From contig DAHXLX010000002.1 in NCBI GenBank assembly GCA_027365775.1, forward strand, positions 1 to 64,000: a stretch of 64,000 nt of DNA. The letters run 5' to 3'. The DNA is from Candidatus Saccharimonadota bacterium. Lineage in GTDB: Bacteria > Patescibacteriota > Saccharimonadia > Saccharimonadales > UBA4665. Of this stretch, positions 32,620 through 41,152 are shown one piece after another. Both the position numbers and the translations under genes were made by a program. Numbering within the stretch: position 1 is the first letter of the stretch; every line of letters begins with the position of its first letter. The notes under the pieces are model-generated. The model was not told the DNA's origin and did no database searches. It saw only the letters and a list, made by a program, of their open reading frames with translations.

Positions 32620-33783
32620 TCAATTAACCAACTCCCGCCTTACAGTTTCAGCTATCCCGGTCAATAGACTGTAGGCGAATAAGCCGTATCTACCGGCGAT
32701 GTTGGTTATCGAATTCGGCATTGAATTATCGGTACTAATAACGGTTACCCGATCCCCGGTTTTTAATTTAGTCTTCGTTAAGTCAATCATCACGTGGTTC
32801 ATACAGACCCGTCCGCGGATAGGCAGGATCTGTTTGCCGGTGCTAACAACGCCAACGTTACTTAACTCCCGCGGCAGCCACTCGTAATAACCTAGCGGCA
32901 GCACGCCTATCCGCGTTTCAGCCTTGGTTTCAAATATGCCGTTGTAGCTAACCTTTTCGCCGGCAGCAAGATTTCGCACCCTGATAATTGTGCTGCTCAA
33001 TTCTAATACCGGTTTCAGCTGGTCGAGTTTCTTGAAATCGCTATCTTCGGGTTTGAGCGGGTTGATACCGTAAAGCCCGATACCTACTCTGATAGCATTG
33101 GCAGTCTTGCTGCTGCACTTAGTGCTACCGGCCGACTGGGCTATGTGGATGTATTTGGGGTTGAATCCCTTGGAGCGGATCTTTTTTACGATCGTGTCGA
33201 ATTTTTCAGTCTGCATATCGGTAAAATCGTTAGCCGGATTATCCGCGTCGGCCAGATGTGTCATAATGCCTTCAAGCTGGATATTCGGATGCGATTTTAA
33301 CTCGTCGAGATAGCTATCGAGTTCGTCCGGATCGATACCCAATCGATTCATGCCGGTGTTTATTTCTAGATGGACGTTAAACCGTCGATTTATGCTGCCG
33401 AGAGCCGCTAATCCATCGATATCCTGGACAACATAAGAACATTTAGACGAGTCCAGCAACCTGGCATTTTCCGGCAGAATATATCCCATGACTAATATCC
33501 GTTGACCGGCGTAGGGCAGTATTCGATGCGCTTCAAAATAGCCGTCGACAGCGATAAATTCGACATCGGTGCCGATTAACGCTTCCGTTATTTGTTTTAG
33601 GCCATGTCCGTAGGCGTTGGCCTTTAGTACGGCAATAATATATTTGTTTTGATTGATCGACTGAAAGACCCTGACATTGTGGGCCAGGCTCTGCTTATGA
33701 ATATAGACGGTGTTGAGTGTTTTGTACTTATTCCGGCTAAGCGAATCAAGCTTGTTTTTCAAATAATTCTTTAGCATATGCAT
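32620..33783 (-). CDS. alr: Alanine racemase
   Basis: 387 residues. The PLP-binding motif is IAVLKANAYGHGLKQ, with the Schiff-base Lys; the second catalytic residue, Tyr, sits in VSYNGIFE. GIMTHLADADN, RVGIGLYGINPL and the C-terminal RGRVCMNHVMIDLT also match. The enzyme makes D-alanine for peptidoglycan. A leading segment of about 22 residues precedes the usual start, so a later ATG may be used. The presence of alr shows that the cell builds at least part of its own wall precursor pool. Confidence 0.92.
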   Translation of the reverse strand: MHMLKNYLKNKLDSLSRNKYKTLNTVYIHKQSLAHNVRVFQSINQNKYIIAVLKANAYGHGLKQITEALIGTDVEFIAVDGYFEAHRILPYAGQRILVMGYILPENARLLDSSKCSYVVQDIDGLAALGSINRRFNVHLEINTGMNRLGIDPDELDSYLDELKSHPNIQLEGIMTHLADADNPANDFTDMQTEKFDTIVKKIRSKGFNPKYIHIAQSAGSTKCSSKTANAIRVGIGLYGINPLKPEDSDFKKLDQLKPVLELSSTIIRVRNLAAGEKVSYNGIFETKAETRIGVLPLGYYEWLPRELSNVGVVSTGKQILPIRGRVCMNHVMIDLTKTKLKTGDRVTVISTDNSMPNSITNIAGRYGLFAYSLLTGIAETVRRELVN

Positions 33784-33887
33784 AGGGGTTGTTAATACCG
33801 CCGCTATAGCTTAATCATACGATAAAAGGATAACTAAAATTCAATATATTTATGGAATGGACAAAAAACGCTAAGATAGATGTATAG

Positions 33888-34364
33888 ATGAAGTTGGAGA
33901 CTGAAGAAGGTTACACTACTTTTGAGCTAGCGTTTATACTAGTTGTCGTCGTGGTTTTGGGCGCAACGATATATTTGCTCAGCCGGACGCCTGGCGATAC
34001 CAGTAATCTGACCCCCTCACCTACAACGCCACCGACGACATTAACGATAACCCACAACATCCAACTTAATCATAACGACAGCGGTTATACGGTCCAGTTG
34101 GATAACAGCGTTCTGGCCAATGCGGTTCTAACGGACATAAACGAGTTGCCACTGCTTAAAAATCAGCATAACTGTAGTTTGGATACAGACGATAGTTATA
34201 CTTTGCATTTTACCGATCCGGACACAACCTTTACCGCTGACTATGGCGGCTGTTATTTAATCAGTCAAAGTAACAATAAGACCACATATACCGCCTATCC
34301 GTCGAGCGGCTCCGGCAGCCGTTTCTGGTCGGCGTTGTCAAAGGCGACCGGCAGGAAACCGTAA
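33888..34364 (+). CDS. Pilin-like protein
   Basis: 158 residues. EEGYTTFELAFILVVVVVLGATIYLLSR is a class III pilin signal (Gly before the cut, aromatic at +1, Glu at +5, long hydrophobic helix). A Thr/Pro-rich linker and a small outer domain with two Cys (HNCSLDTDD, GGCYLISQ) follow. It is probably a minor pilin or pseudopilin. It is divergent from alr and 162 nt before the MG2 gene. Confidence 0.7.
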   Translation: MKLETEEGYTTFELAFILVVVVVLGATIYLLSRTPGDTSNLTPSPTTPPTTLTITHNIQLNHNDSGYTVQLDNSVLANAVLTDINELPLLKNQHNCSLDTDDSYTLHFTDPDTTFTADYGGCYLISQSNNKTTYTAYPSSGSGSRFWSALSKATGRKP

Positions 34365-34526
34365 ACGGCAAATCGGCTATGGTTATGTTACCGATCACAA
34401 CATAAGATCACCGGTCCATTGCTGTCAATCATCACTGCTGCAGCTAGCACTAAACTGGCTTCAACGACTACTAAATCACGATCAAATATTAGTCCGATGA
34501 TTTAGCTTATGCTATATTGATGTTAA

Positions 34527-37500
34527 ATGGAAGACGGCGCACCAAAGGAATCGGCCAACCGGGACCATAGCACGCACAACCTTCCTGAAGTAAATGAACC
34601 GGCCGAACCTGAACATAACGCAGATCAAGATATTCAAAGCCGGCAACCGGCGACTACATCTAAACCTGACGACGATATTGATACGATAGAATACGATAAT
34701 CAGTTGTCCGAACATCAACCATCCGATCAATCGGCAGGTTTAGTTGTTTCATCAGAAGGGAGAAAGCATCATTTCTTGCGGCCGGAATCCATCTTTCCGC
34801 GGGTGATAAGATCTAAACTCGGCCATAGTGCCAGGCCGCTGTCGTTATTAATCATATTAGTTGTGCTAGCCGGAGCGGCCTTCGGTTATTTGCATTACGG
34901 TTTTAGTACTACTGCCAAGCACCAACCTCAAGTGAGATTTAAGGCTAAGACGGTGGCTTTTGCCGTTGTATCAACCACCCCGGCTAAGAATCAATCGAAT
35001 GTCAACCCGGCGTCGCCGATAAAAGTTATCTTCAATCAGCCGGTCAATCCGAAGAAGCTTGCGACTTCATTTTTCGTATCGCCAGCAATTGCCGGTAAAT
35101 ATACCCAAGGGAATAATAAAGACGCGGTAACTTTTACGCCATCGACCGCATTCGCCCAAGGGACTAAGGTGCAGATTATGATCAATGGGACATTTCAAAG
35201 TAACCAAGGCAGTCAGCTCGGCGCAGATTATTTCTATGGCTTTACCACCTCCATACCGGACAACGGTGTTTTATTTCAGGACAGCAATGGCTTGATCGAT
35301 ACATTAAGTAATGCTGCGTCCGGCCAGTCATTATCCTATAGCTTACTTGTCGGTAACGGAGTCGATCAGGGTATAACCGTAACCTTGTACAAAGGCAATA
35401 TTAATAGCTTACTCACCTCGCTGGTGTATACAAATGTCACGTCATACGGATCAACTGTGCCACAATTCGTAAATCAATATGTCGACACCGCAGGGCTAAC
35501 CGCTATATCCACCAAAACCGGTATCGCCAACAACCAGACATATACTGTCAACCAGGCAGACGGCATCTATCTGGCTGTAGCCACCGGCAGCGGCGGTAGA
35601 CAACTCGGCTATGTCTGGATAGATATAAGTAATTTCGGGGTTCTCTTGAGGGAGGATGATCAAAAAATAGTGTTGGATGCGCAGAGCTACTCGGCCACAA
35701 CCAATATTAGTACCAACGCATCGTTTTACAACCTCGACAACGGCATTAACTTATTAGACCAGCAGCAGTTAAACGGACTTACCACTGTCAATCTGCCGCT
35801 TAATCCGAGCGTTGATGTGGTGGTGGCTACTGACGGTAACGAACAGGCAATTGTTCCGGTATCGATCATCGAAAGCCAGGGAGACATCCGGGCGGACAGC
35901 AATCTATCGGCTGCCCAGGATTTTTACGCCTTAACAGATAAACCTACCTACGAAGCGGGAGATGTAGTCCACCTCGCCGGATTTGTCCGTCAGGACAATG
36001 ATGCCCAATATACTGTTCCGTCCGGCATAACCGTCAAGATGTACGTTGCTAATCCGAATGATAGCAGCAACCTTTACGACTTTACAGCCGTGATCAATAG
36101 TAACGGCAGCTTTTCGGCAAGCATCCCGACCAGTCCGAGCTGGTTAAGTCAGGGAGATAGTTTAAGTAACTTCCAGATATATGCCCAACCTGCCGGTACG
36201 ATTATTCCGAGTAATCCTTTGCCGGATGTTAATGTCGCCAGCTTTAATCTAACCAACCAGCCGGCATCGACATCTAATGTAACCGTTCAATTCTCAAGTA
36301 GCTCGTATCTGCCAACCCAGCCAATACAGGCAACGATCACCGCCACTGATAGCAACGGTAATCCATTAGCCAATGCCACGGTCGACGTTCATACTTTTAG
36401 TAAAGATTATTATGAAAATAATCCTGGTGAGAATTTCCAGTCATTCGGAGATGTCGGGATTGAAGTAAACGGCAGCCCGGTAACCGTTAAGCTTAATGCA
36501 AACGGTCAAGCTAGTTATATCGTGCCGGTTAGTTCGTTACCGAATGACGGTTACAGTCAAGACATAACCCTACAGGCAAACGTCCAAGGAGCTAGCGGCG
36601 CCGGAGCGGCCGGTGGCGCCTCGGCAATCGTGCACCAGGGTAACGGTCTGTTGGTTTTTGGTATGGGACGCACGGTGGTTGCACCCGGCGGCAAGCTGGT
36701 CGGCAGAATATACGCTGAACAACTAGACGGCTCACCGTTACCTGATGCAATGATTCGATACAGCTTGGTTTCCGGATATAGCGGTAGTAATCAGACAAAA
36801 CTGGCATCCGGCAGCGTAACCGCGGACGGTAATGGATACGCCGAAATTGATATTAACTTGCCAAGCAATATCCAGGCGGGAGCCAACCTGACGCTTAATG
36901 CGACAACTAGCGATACCTACAATAATCAGATCCAGGCGAGCAATTACTATTACGTTGCTGATCCTAGTGGCGCAGAAGACTATAGCGGGGCCCAGTTAGG
37001 TGAACTTGATGTGTCCGGTTCCTCCGGTAATGTTAAGGTCGGTGACCAGCTAAATTTGGTGATTAACTCGCCCCAGACAATGCAGGTTATGGTCACTATG
37101 GATAGAGGACGGATTTATTATCCGGAAATGTTGAGCCTCAATGCGGGCAATAATAATTTCAGCTTTAGCGTAACCAAACAACTGGCACCGTCGTTTACGC
37201 TGACATTCGGTTACTTCCAGAATGGCACATACCATTCGGAAGGCACTTCGTTTAATGTTAGCGAGCCGGCCCAGAAGGCCACAATTACCCTAAGCGGTAT
37301 TAATCAGACGGTAGTCGCCAATCAACCGGTTAGCTTGAACATTAACGCTAAGGATTACCAAGGTAACCCGTTGCCGACGGATGTAATAGTAGACGTCGTC
37401 GATACTAATGCTTTCGATCTGTTCAATCCTGCCGTGCCATCGATGTATGATTCACTCTATTCGCCACGGGTACTTATGACCAGTTCTTCCTCGTCACTTA

Positions 37501-37730
37501 CCAATATCGGCAGTGGCGGCGGAAGATGTGGTGGCGGTTTTGGTAGCTTGTCTAATTTTGCCAATGCTTTAGGCACAACGCTGTATTGGCAACCCGACCT
37601 GACTACTGACGCGAACGGTAACGCAACGGTGTCATTTAGCCCGCCCAAGGGCAAGTGGACAGTAAATGTTTATACGATGAATGCCAACAGCATAGTCGGT
37701 AGTGCCAGTACTACTTTTACTGCTCAATAA
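34527..37730 (+). CDS. Large membrane-anchored MG2/alpha-2-macroglobulin-like surface protein
   Basis: 1067 residues. The acidic cytoplasmic N-terminus (to about 105) precedes one membrane helix (SLLIILVVLAGAAFGYLHYG). Then come an Ig-like SbsA/Big-type domain (about 145-250; STTPAKNQSNVNPASPIKVIF) and an MG2-type domain (about 470-570; FYALTDKPTYEAGDVVHLAGF). Several more beta domains and a Gly-rich stretch (GGGRCGGGFG) lead to a final YWQPDLTTDANGNATVSFSP. That ending matches the region just before the thioester domain of bacterial alpha-2-macroglobulins, but the protein stops there, so it lacks a thioester. It may be a protease-binding or adhesive surface protein. Confidence 0.75.
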   Translation: MEDGAPKESANRDHSTHNLPEVNEPAEPEHNADQDIQSRQPATTSKPDDDIDTIEYDNQLSEHQPSDQSAGLVVSSEGRKHHFLRPESIFPRVIRSKLGHSARPLSLLIILVVLAGAAFGYLHYGFSTTAKHQPQVRFKAKTVAFAVVSTTPAKNQSNVNPASPIKVIFNQPVNPKKLATSFFVSPAIAGKYTQGNNKDAVTFTPSTAFAQGTKVQIMINGTFQSNQGSQLGADYFYGFTTSIPDNGVLFQDSNGLIDTLSNAASGQSLSYSLLVGNGVDQGITVTLYKGNINSLLTSLVYTNVTSYGSTVPQFVNQYVDTAGLTAISTKTGIANNQTYTVNQADGIYLAVATGSGGRQLGYVWIDISNFGVLLREDDQKIVLDAQSYSATTNISTNASFYNLDNGINLLDQQQLNGLTTVNLPLNPSVDVVVATDGNEQAIVPVSIIESQGDIRADSNLSAAQDFYALTDKPTYEAGDVVHLAGFVRQDNDAQYTVPSGITVKMYVANPNDSSNLYDFTAVINSNGSFSASIPTSPSWLSQGDSLSNFQIYAQPAGTIIPSNPLPDVNVASFNLTNQPASTSNVTVQFSSSSYLPTQPIQATITATDSNGNPLANATVDVHTFSKDYYENNPGENFQSFGDVGIEVNGSPVTVKLNANGQASYIVPVSSLPNDGYSQDITLQANVQGASGAGAAGGASAIVHQGNGLLVFGMGRTVVAPGGKLVGRIYAEQLDGSPLPDAMIRYSLVSGYSGSNQTKLASGSVTADGNGYAEIDINLPSNIQAGANLTLNATTSDTYNNQIQASNYYYVADPSGAEDYSGAQLGELDVSGSSGNVKVGDQLNLVINSPQTMQVMVTMDRGRIYYPEMLSLNAGNNNFSFSVTKQLAPSFTLTFGYFQNGTYHSEGTSFNVSEPAQKATITLSGINQTVVANQPVSLNINAKDYQGNPLPTDVIVDVVDTNAFDLFNPAVPSMYDSLYSPRVLMTSSSSSLTNIGSGGGRCGGGFGSLSNFANALGTTLYWQPDLTTDANGNATVSFSPPKGKWTVNVYTMNANSIVGSASTTFTAQ

Positions 37731-38424
37731 ATACTACAACCGATAAAACACAGGCGATAAATCTTATCGTGTTACTGATTCAGCAGCTAATTTGCCATGG
37801 CAAAAACCGCGTTATAAATGATCATAAATCGGCACAGGATCATTGACGGGGGCATTCGTCGATGGCACTGTAGTTGGGATATAGCGGCATTGTTTACGCT
37901 ACCAAATGGCGGCAGTCGATACGCAAGAAGAAATCAATGACAGTCGCGACCCCAATAATACAAACCTTTCCGCGGACTGGACCATTTCAACCCCGCAACT
38001 GGTTAGATATTATGAGGCCTTGGTCGACAGGGAATTCATGATTATAAATAATTGTTAGATGATTAGTCATCTGCAGGGTTGTTAAAACGGTTAATAAGTA
38101 AAACCGGCCGCCGCACTGAAGATGACATTGATGCATGTAGCAACAGGCCATTGACAGGTAAACGCCCGATTAAGCCGCTTGAGGAACTTGTTTTATTATT
38201 AACCTTCAAGTCTGAGCATACTTAAAAGTCAACTTTTAGAATTATTTAATGCATTATTTTACGCAAATAAAATAGCTGTTGGAACATATTTTGGTTATCA
38301 ATAAGGGGTACCAACCGGTTAGCTAAAATATACTAATCATTTATAGATCTTATGGTTATGACAATTGGCGTTGCGGCCAATTTTCTTGAATTCATATAAT
38401 CGCCTCCGAACCCAAGGAGGATTG
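37731..38424. other. About 690-nt gap before the secretion operon
   Basis: No convincing gene other than the weak 50-codon frame listed separately. The stretch holds scattered AT-rich segments (about 38215-38300) that may carry the promoter of the secretion operon. Confidence 0.5.
37906..38058 (+). CDS. Weak 50-codon ORF
   Basis: Starts MAAVDTQEEINDSRDPNNTN and ends EALVDREFMIINNC. There is no ribosome site and no family. It may be a remnant or a chance frame. Confidence 0.2.
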   Translation: MAAVDTQEEINDSRDPNNTNLSADWTISTPQLVRYYEALVDREFMIINNC

Positions 38425-38766
38425 GTGAAAAATAATAAATTAATACGCGCGATCATATTTTGGTTTGCGTTTATGCTGCCGTTAATAGTTTCGCCGCCAG
38501 CATTGGCCGCCAGCAGCAATATGGGGCAGGTAGATACTTTTATTCGCAGCATCATTACCGCATTAACCGGAATATCCGGTCTGGTAGCCACCGGTTTTTT
38601 TGTATTAGGTGGATTTAAATATATCACTAGCTCGGGTAATCCGCATAACTTAGAACATGCCAAACGGACAATTATTTTCTCGGCTTTAGGTCTTGCAATA
38701 GCACTGGCCGCATTTGTTTTAAGCAACATTGTCTCAACGCTTGCTAAAACCGCGTTTAACGGCTAA
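38425..38766 (+). CDS. VirB2/TrbC-like pilin of a type IV secretion-like system
   Basis: 113 residues from GTG at 38425, chosen because aaggagg (38414-38420) precedes it; upstream starts lack such a site. A signal peptide (AIIFWFAFMLPLIVSPPALA) is followed by two hydrophobic helices joined by YITSSGNPHNLEHAKRTI, the arrangement of VirB2/TrbC subunits. It should form the extracellular pilus or channel of the system encoded by the following genes. It ends 4 nt before the next start. Confidence 0.75.
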   Translation: MKNNKLIRAIIFWFAFMLPLIVSPPALAASSNMGQVDTFIRSIITALTGISGLVATGFFVLGGFKYITSSGNPHNLEHAKRTIIFSALGLAIALAAFVLSNIVSTLAKTAFNG

Positions 38767-38770
38767 TCCG

Positions 38771-40066
38771 ATGTCCTACGTTTTCGCTTCTTCAATCGGC
38801 GGCTTCATCCAAACGACTTTGTCCGGCATGGGCATATTGGCTGGATTGGTTGCTACATTTTTATTGGTTTGGTCTGGACTTAGGTACATAACGAGTAGCG
38901 GCAATGTAAACAAAATGGAGGCGGCAAAACGCAGCATAATCAGGTCGTTTATCGGCTTGATCATTGTAATATCCGCCATCGCCTTAAGTCTGGTGATAAA
39001 ACATGCTTATGGACCGGTGACGATTCACGCCAATCAGCATCTACCATCTTTAAAAGGGATTAAAGCCGTGAATTCGTCGGGAGGCCTAGTCAGCATATTG
39101 TTGCAGGCTATCAGCGGCCTGCTGGTGGCAATTATACGATCGGCATCAAAGCCGTTTATCGACGCACTTCAATATTTCACCAAATCAACTCCTTTGCTGG
39201 TGCACAATGGCAGTGTGCTGCATCTTTGGTTGGTATCTACCGGAATCGCCGATGCGCTGCTTGCGTTAGTAATCGGCCTGCTTGGTTTTAATGTTATGGG
39301 TGCCGAGTATTTCGGTTTTCACGATATCGATCTTAAATCATTGCTGCCCCAGGTTATCATGATTTTTCTACTGCTCAACACCTCTATCTATATATTGGAT
39401 GGTTTTATCGAATTATCCAATGTCATGATCAGTGCAATCAGATCAGGAACGGGTGGGGTGACACCATGGAACAGCCTGATCAGTATTGTGACCAATGTCG
39501 GCAGTTATAGTCTTGCCGCATTATTCATTTATCTTGTTTTCTTGGTTCTGAGCGTGATACTTCTGGTCTACTATATCGGTAGGATAGTCGTATTATATGT
39601 CGGTGCCGTACTGGCGCCTCTGGTTTTGCTGTTATGGTTGGTGCCGATGTTTCGTGATTTTGCCGAGAATGCTTTTAAGACGTATATTGCGACAATATTT
39701 GTGCTGTTTATCCATGTCATAATTCTTGCTTTGGCCGGTTCGTTGTTTTCAAGCGTGGCCGTAATCAACGGTACAAAAGACCCGATAATGACCCTACTGC
39801 TTGGCATGGCAACGCTTATCTCTCTAATTAAGACCCAAGGCGTTTTGATGCAACTAAATTATGCCAGTCTTGGACCTAAAGCCGTCCGCCGTATCGGTGG
39901 CAGTTTTATCAACGGAGTCGGGCATTTAACCGGTGCGGCAAAATATGCCTTTTCCGATATCGTGCCGCCGGCAGCCGTACTTGCCGATTCAATTAAAAGT
40001 TATGTTCCGGCGGGCAAACCGAAAAAATCGGCTGCAAGTAAGACTAATAAGGCGGACACTAAATGA
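38771..40066 (+). CDS. VirB6/TrbL-like channel protein with VirB2-like N-terminus
   Basis: 431 residues from MSYVFASS; an upstream start overlapping the previous gene is unlikely. Residues 1-75 (GILAGLVATFLLVWSGLRYITSSGNVNKMEAAKRSII) closely echo the preceding VirB2-like protein, suggesting a duplicated domain fused to the polytopic part. The latter has about seven to eight hydrophobic helices and a basic C-terminal tail (KPKKSAASKTNKADTK). It should form the inner-membrane channel. The 3' end overlaps the PrgI gene by 4 nt. Confidence 0.75.
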   Translation: MSYVFASSIGGFIQTTLSGMGILAGLVATFLLVWSGLRYITSSGNVNKMEAAKRSIIRSFIGLIIVISAIALSLVIKHAYGPVTIHANQHLPSLKGIKAVNSSGGLVSILLQAISGLLVAIIRSASKPFIDALQYFTKSTPLLVHNGSVLHLWLVSTGIADALLALVIGLLGFNVMGAEYFGFHDIDLKSLLPQVIMIFLLLNTSIYILDGFIELSNVMISAIRSGTGGVTPWNSLISIVTNVGSYSLAALFIYLVFLVLSVILLVYYIGRIVVLYVGAVLAPLVLLLWLVPMFRDFAENAFKTYIATIFVLFIHVIILALAGSLFSSVAVINGTKDPIMTLLLGMATLISLIKTQGVLMQLNYASLGPKAVRRIGGSFINGVGHLTGAAKYAFSDIVPPAAVLADSIKSYVPAGKPKKSAASKTNKADTK

Positions 40067-40548
40067 TTATATCCGTCGTGCCGGCGCAAGTGACTTCAAT
40101 TGAAGACAAGATTGCCGGCAACCTGACATTTAGTCAAATAGTACTGCTAATTTTACCGGTTTTCGTTTCGACTGGCTTGATAATCTTTCTGCCGCCTGTC
40201 GTTAAACTGGCGGCATACAAGGTTATTCTAATCATAATACTGGGCATTCCGCCGCTAGTCATGGCTGTGCGGATCAACGGCGAATTAGTATTGGCGCGCT
40301 TATTGGTATTATTTTCCTATTATCGAAGACCGAAACTGTACCTGTCCACCATAGCCGGTGATTGTAATTGCACCCCGGTCAAGCTGGCCGTCGACAACTC
40401 AACCGTGCCAACCAAAATACATAAGCAGCAAAATAAAACTGTAATTGATCCCTCGGAGGTAAAACTAGTTGAGGATTGTCTTGGTCAGAGAAACTTCTAT
40501 TTCGTAACCGATAAGGACGGGCGAATTAATGTGGTTGTATATCAATAA
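40063..40548 (+). CDS. PrgI-family (VirB3-like) membrane protein
   Basis: 161 residues. VPAQVTSIEDKIAGNLTFSQIVLLILPVF and the two close hydrophobic helices are characteristic of PrgI, the VirB3-like partner of VirB4 in Gram-positive and CPR type IV systems. The C-terminal third is soluble. It starts in an ATGA overlap with the VirB6-like gene and overlaps the next gene by 20 nt. Confidence 0.85.
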   Translation: MIISVVPAQVTSIEDKIAGNLTFSQIVLLILPVFVSTGLIIFLPPVVKLAAYKVILIIILGIPPLVMAVRINGELVLARLLVLFSYYRRPKLYLSTIAGDCNCTPVKLAVDNSTVPTKIHKQQNKTVIDPSEVKLVEDCLGQRNFYFVTDKDGRINVVVYQ

Positions 40549-41152
40549 GCCTAGATTTGGCTCGGCGGCAAGCCAGCTTGGCATAAAAGAAGTTCATGAC
40601 GGCATTGTCTCTCTTGTCGGAAACCGATACCGGACGATTATTGAAACTTCGTCAGTCAATTTCCACTTGCGGAGTGACACCGAACAGGACGCGCTCATTG
40701 AAAATTTTCGCGGGTTTCTCAACGGTCTCAATTGTTCACTGCAAATAGTTATCCGTACGAGGGAAGTGGATATCGACAGTTTCACTAGTGCAGTTGATGA
40801 AAGGCTTAAGCAAGAGACAAATCCGATCTTTCGCAATCAACTTAAAAGTTATGTCAAATTTATCCAGACTCTGGTTAAAGACAATCGTATTCTTAGCCGA
40901 CGTTTCTATATCGTGGTTCCATACGACGGGAACGAAAAGACTGAATTCCGGCTTGCCAAGGAACAATTAGCCATCCAATCGGACATTGTAATTAAGGGTC
41001 TGCAGCGTATGGGTATGACAGCGAAGCTGCTTAATGACATTGAAATCCTTAATCTATTTTATTCTTTTTATAATCCTGATTCTTCTAAGACTAAGCCGCT
41101 GACTTACGACTTGCTCAGGGCGCTGAAGCCGATAGTTTCGGGGGCTAGATGA
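40529..41152 (+). CDS. VirB4/TraC N-terminal domain, encoded as a separate protein
   Basis: 207 residues. IKEVHDGIVSLVGNRYRTII, then TSSVNFHLRSDTEQDALIEN and LNCSLQIVIRTREVDID are the conserved blocks of the N-terminal part of VirB4/TraC ATPases. It has no nucleotide-binding motif. The next gene supplies the ATPase part and overlaps by 4 nt. Two separate polypeptides must therefore assemble where other bacteria have one VirB4. Confidence 0.85.
   Translation: MWLYINKPRFGSAASQLGIKEVHDGIVSLVGNRYRTIIETSSVNFHLRSDTEQDALIENFRGFLNGLNCSLQIVIRTREVDIDSFTSAVDERLKQETNPIFRNQLKSYVKFIQTLVKDNRILSRRFYIVVPYDGNEKTEFRLAKEQLAIQSDIVIKGLQRMGMTAKLLNDIEILNLFYSFYNPDSSKTKPLTYDLLRALKPIVSGAR

Noticed and set aside
34527-37730. 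Recoded stop codons (TGA as Gly or Trp) as in some other CPR lineages
   Set aside because: TGA ends well-defined genes (for example 23549, 62592) at the right place and no conserved protein contains in-frame TGA, so the standard code fits.
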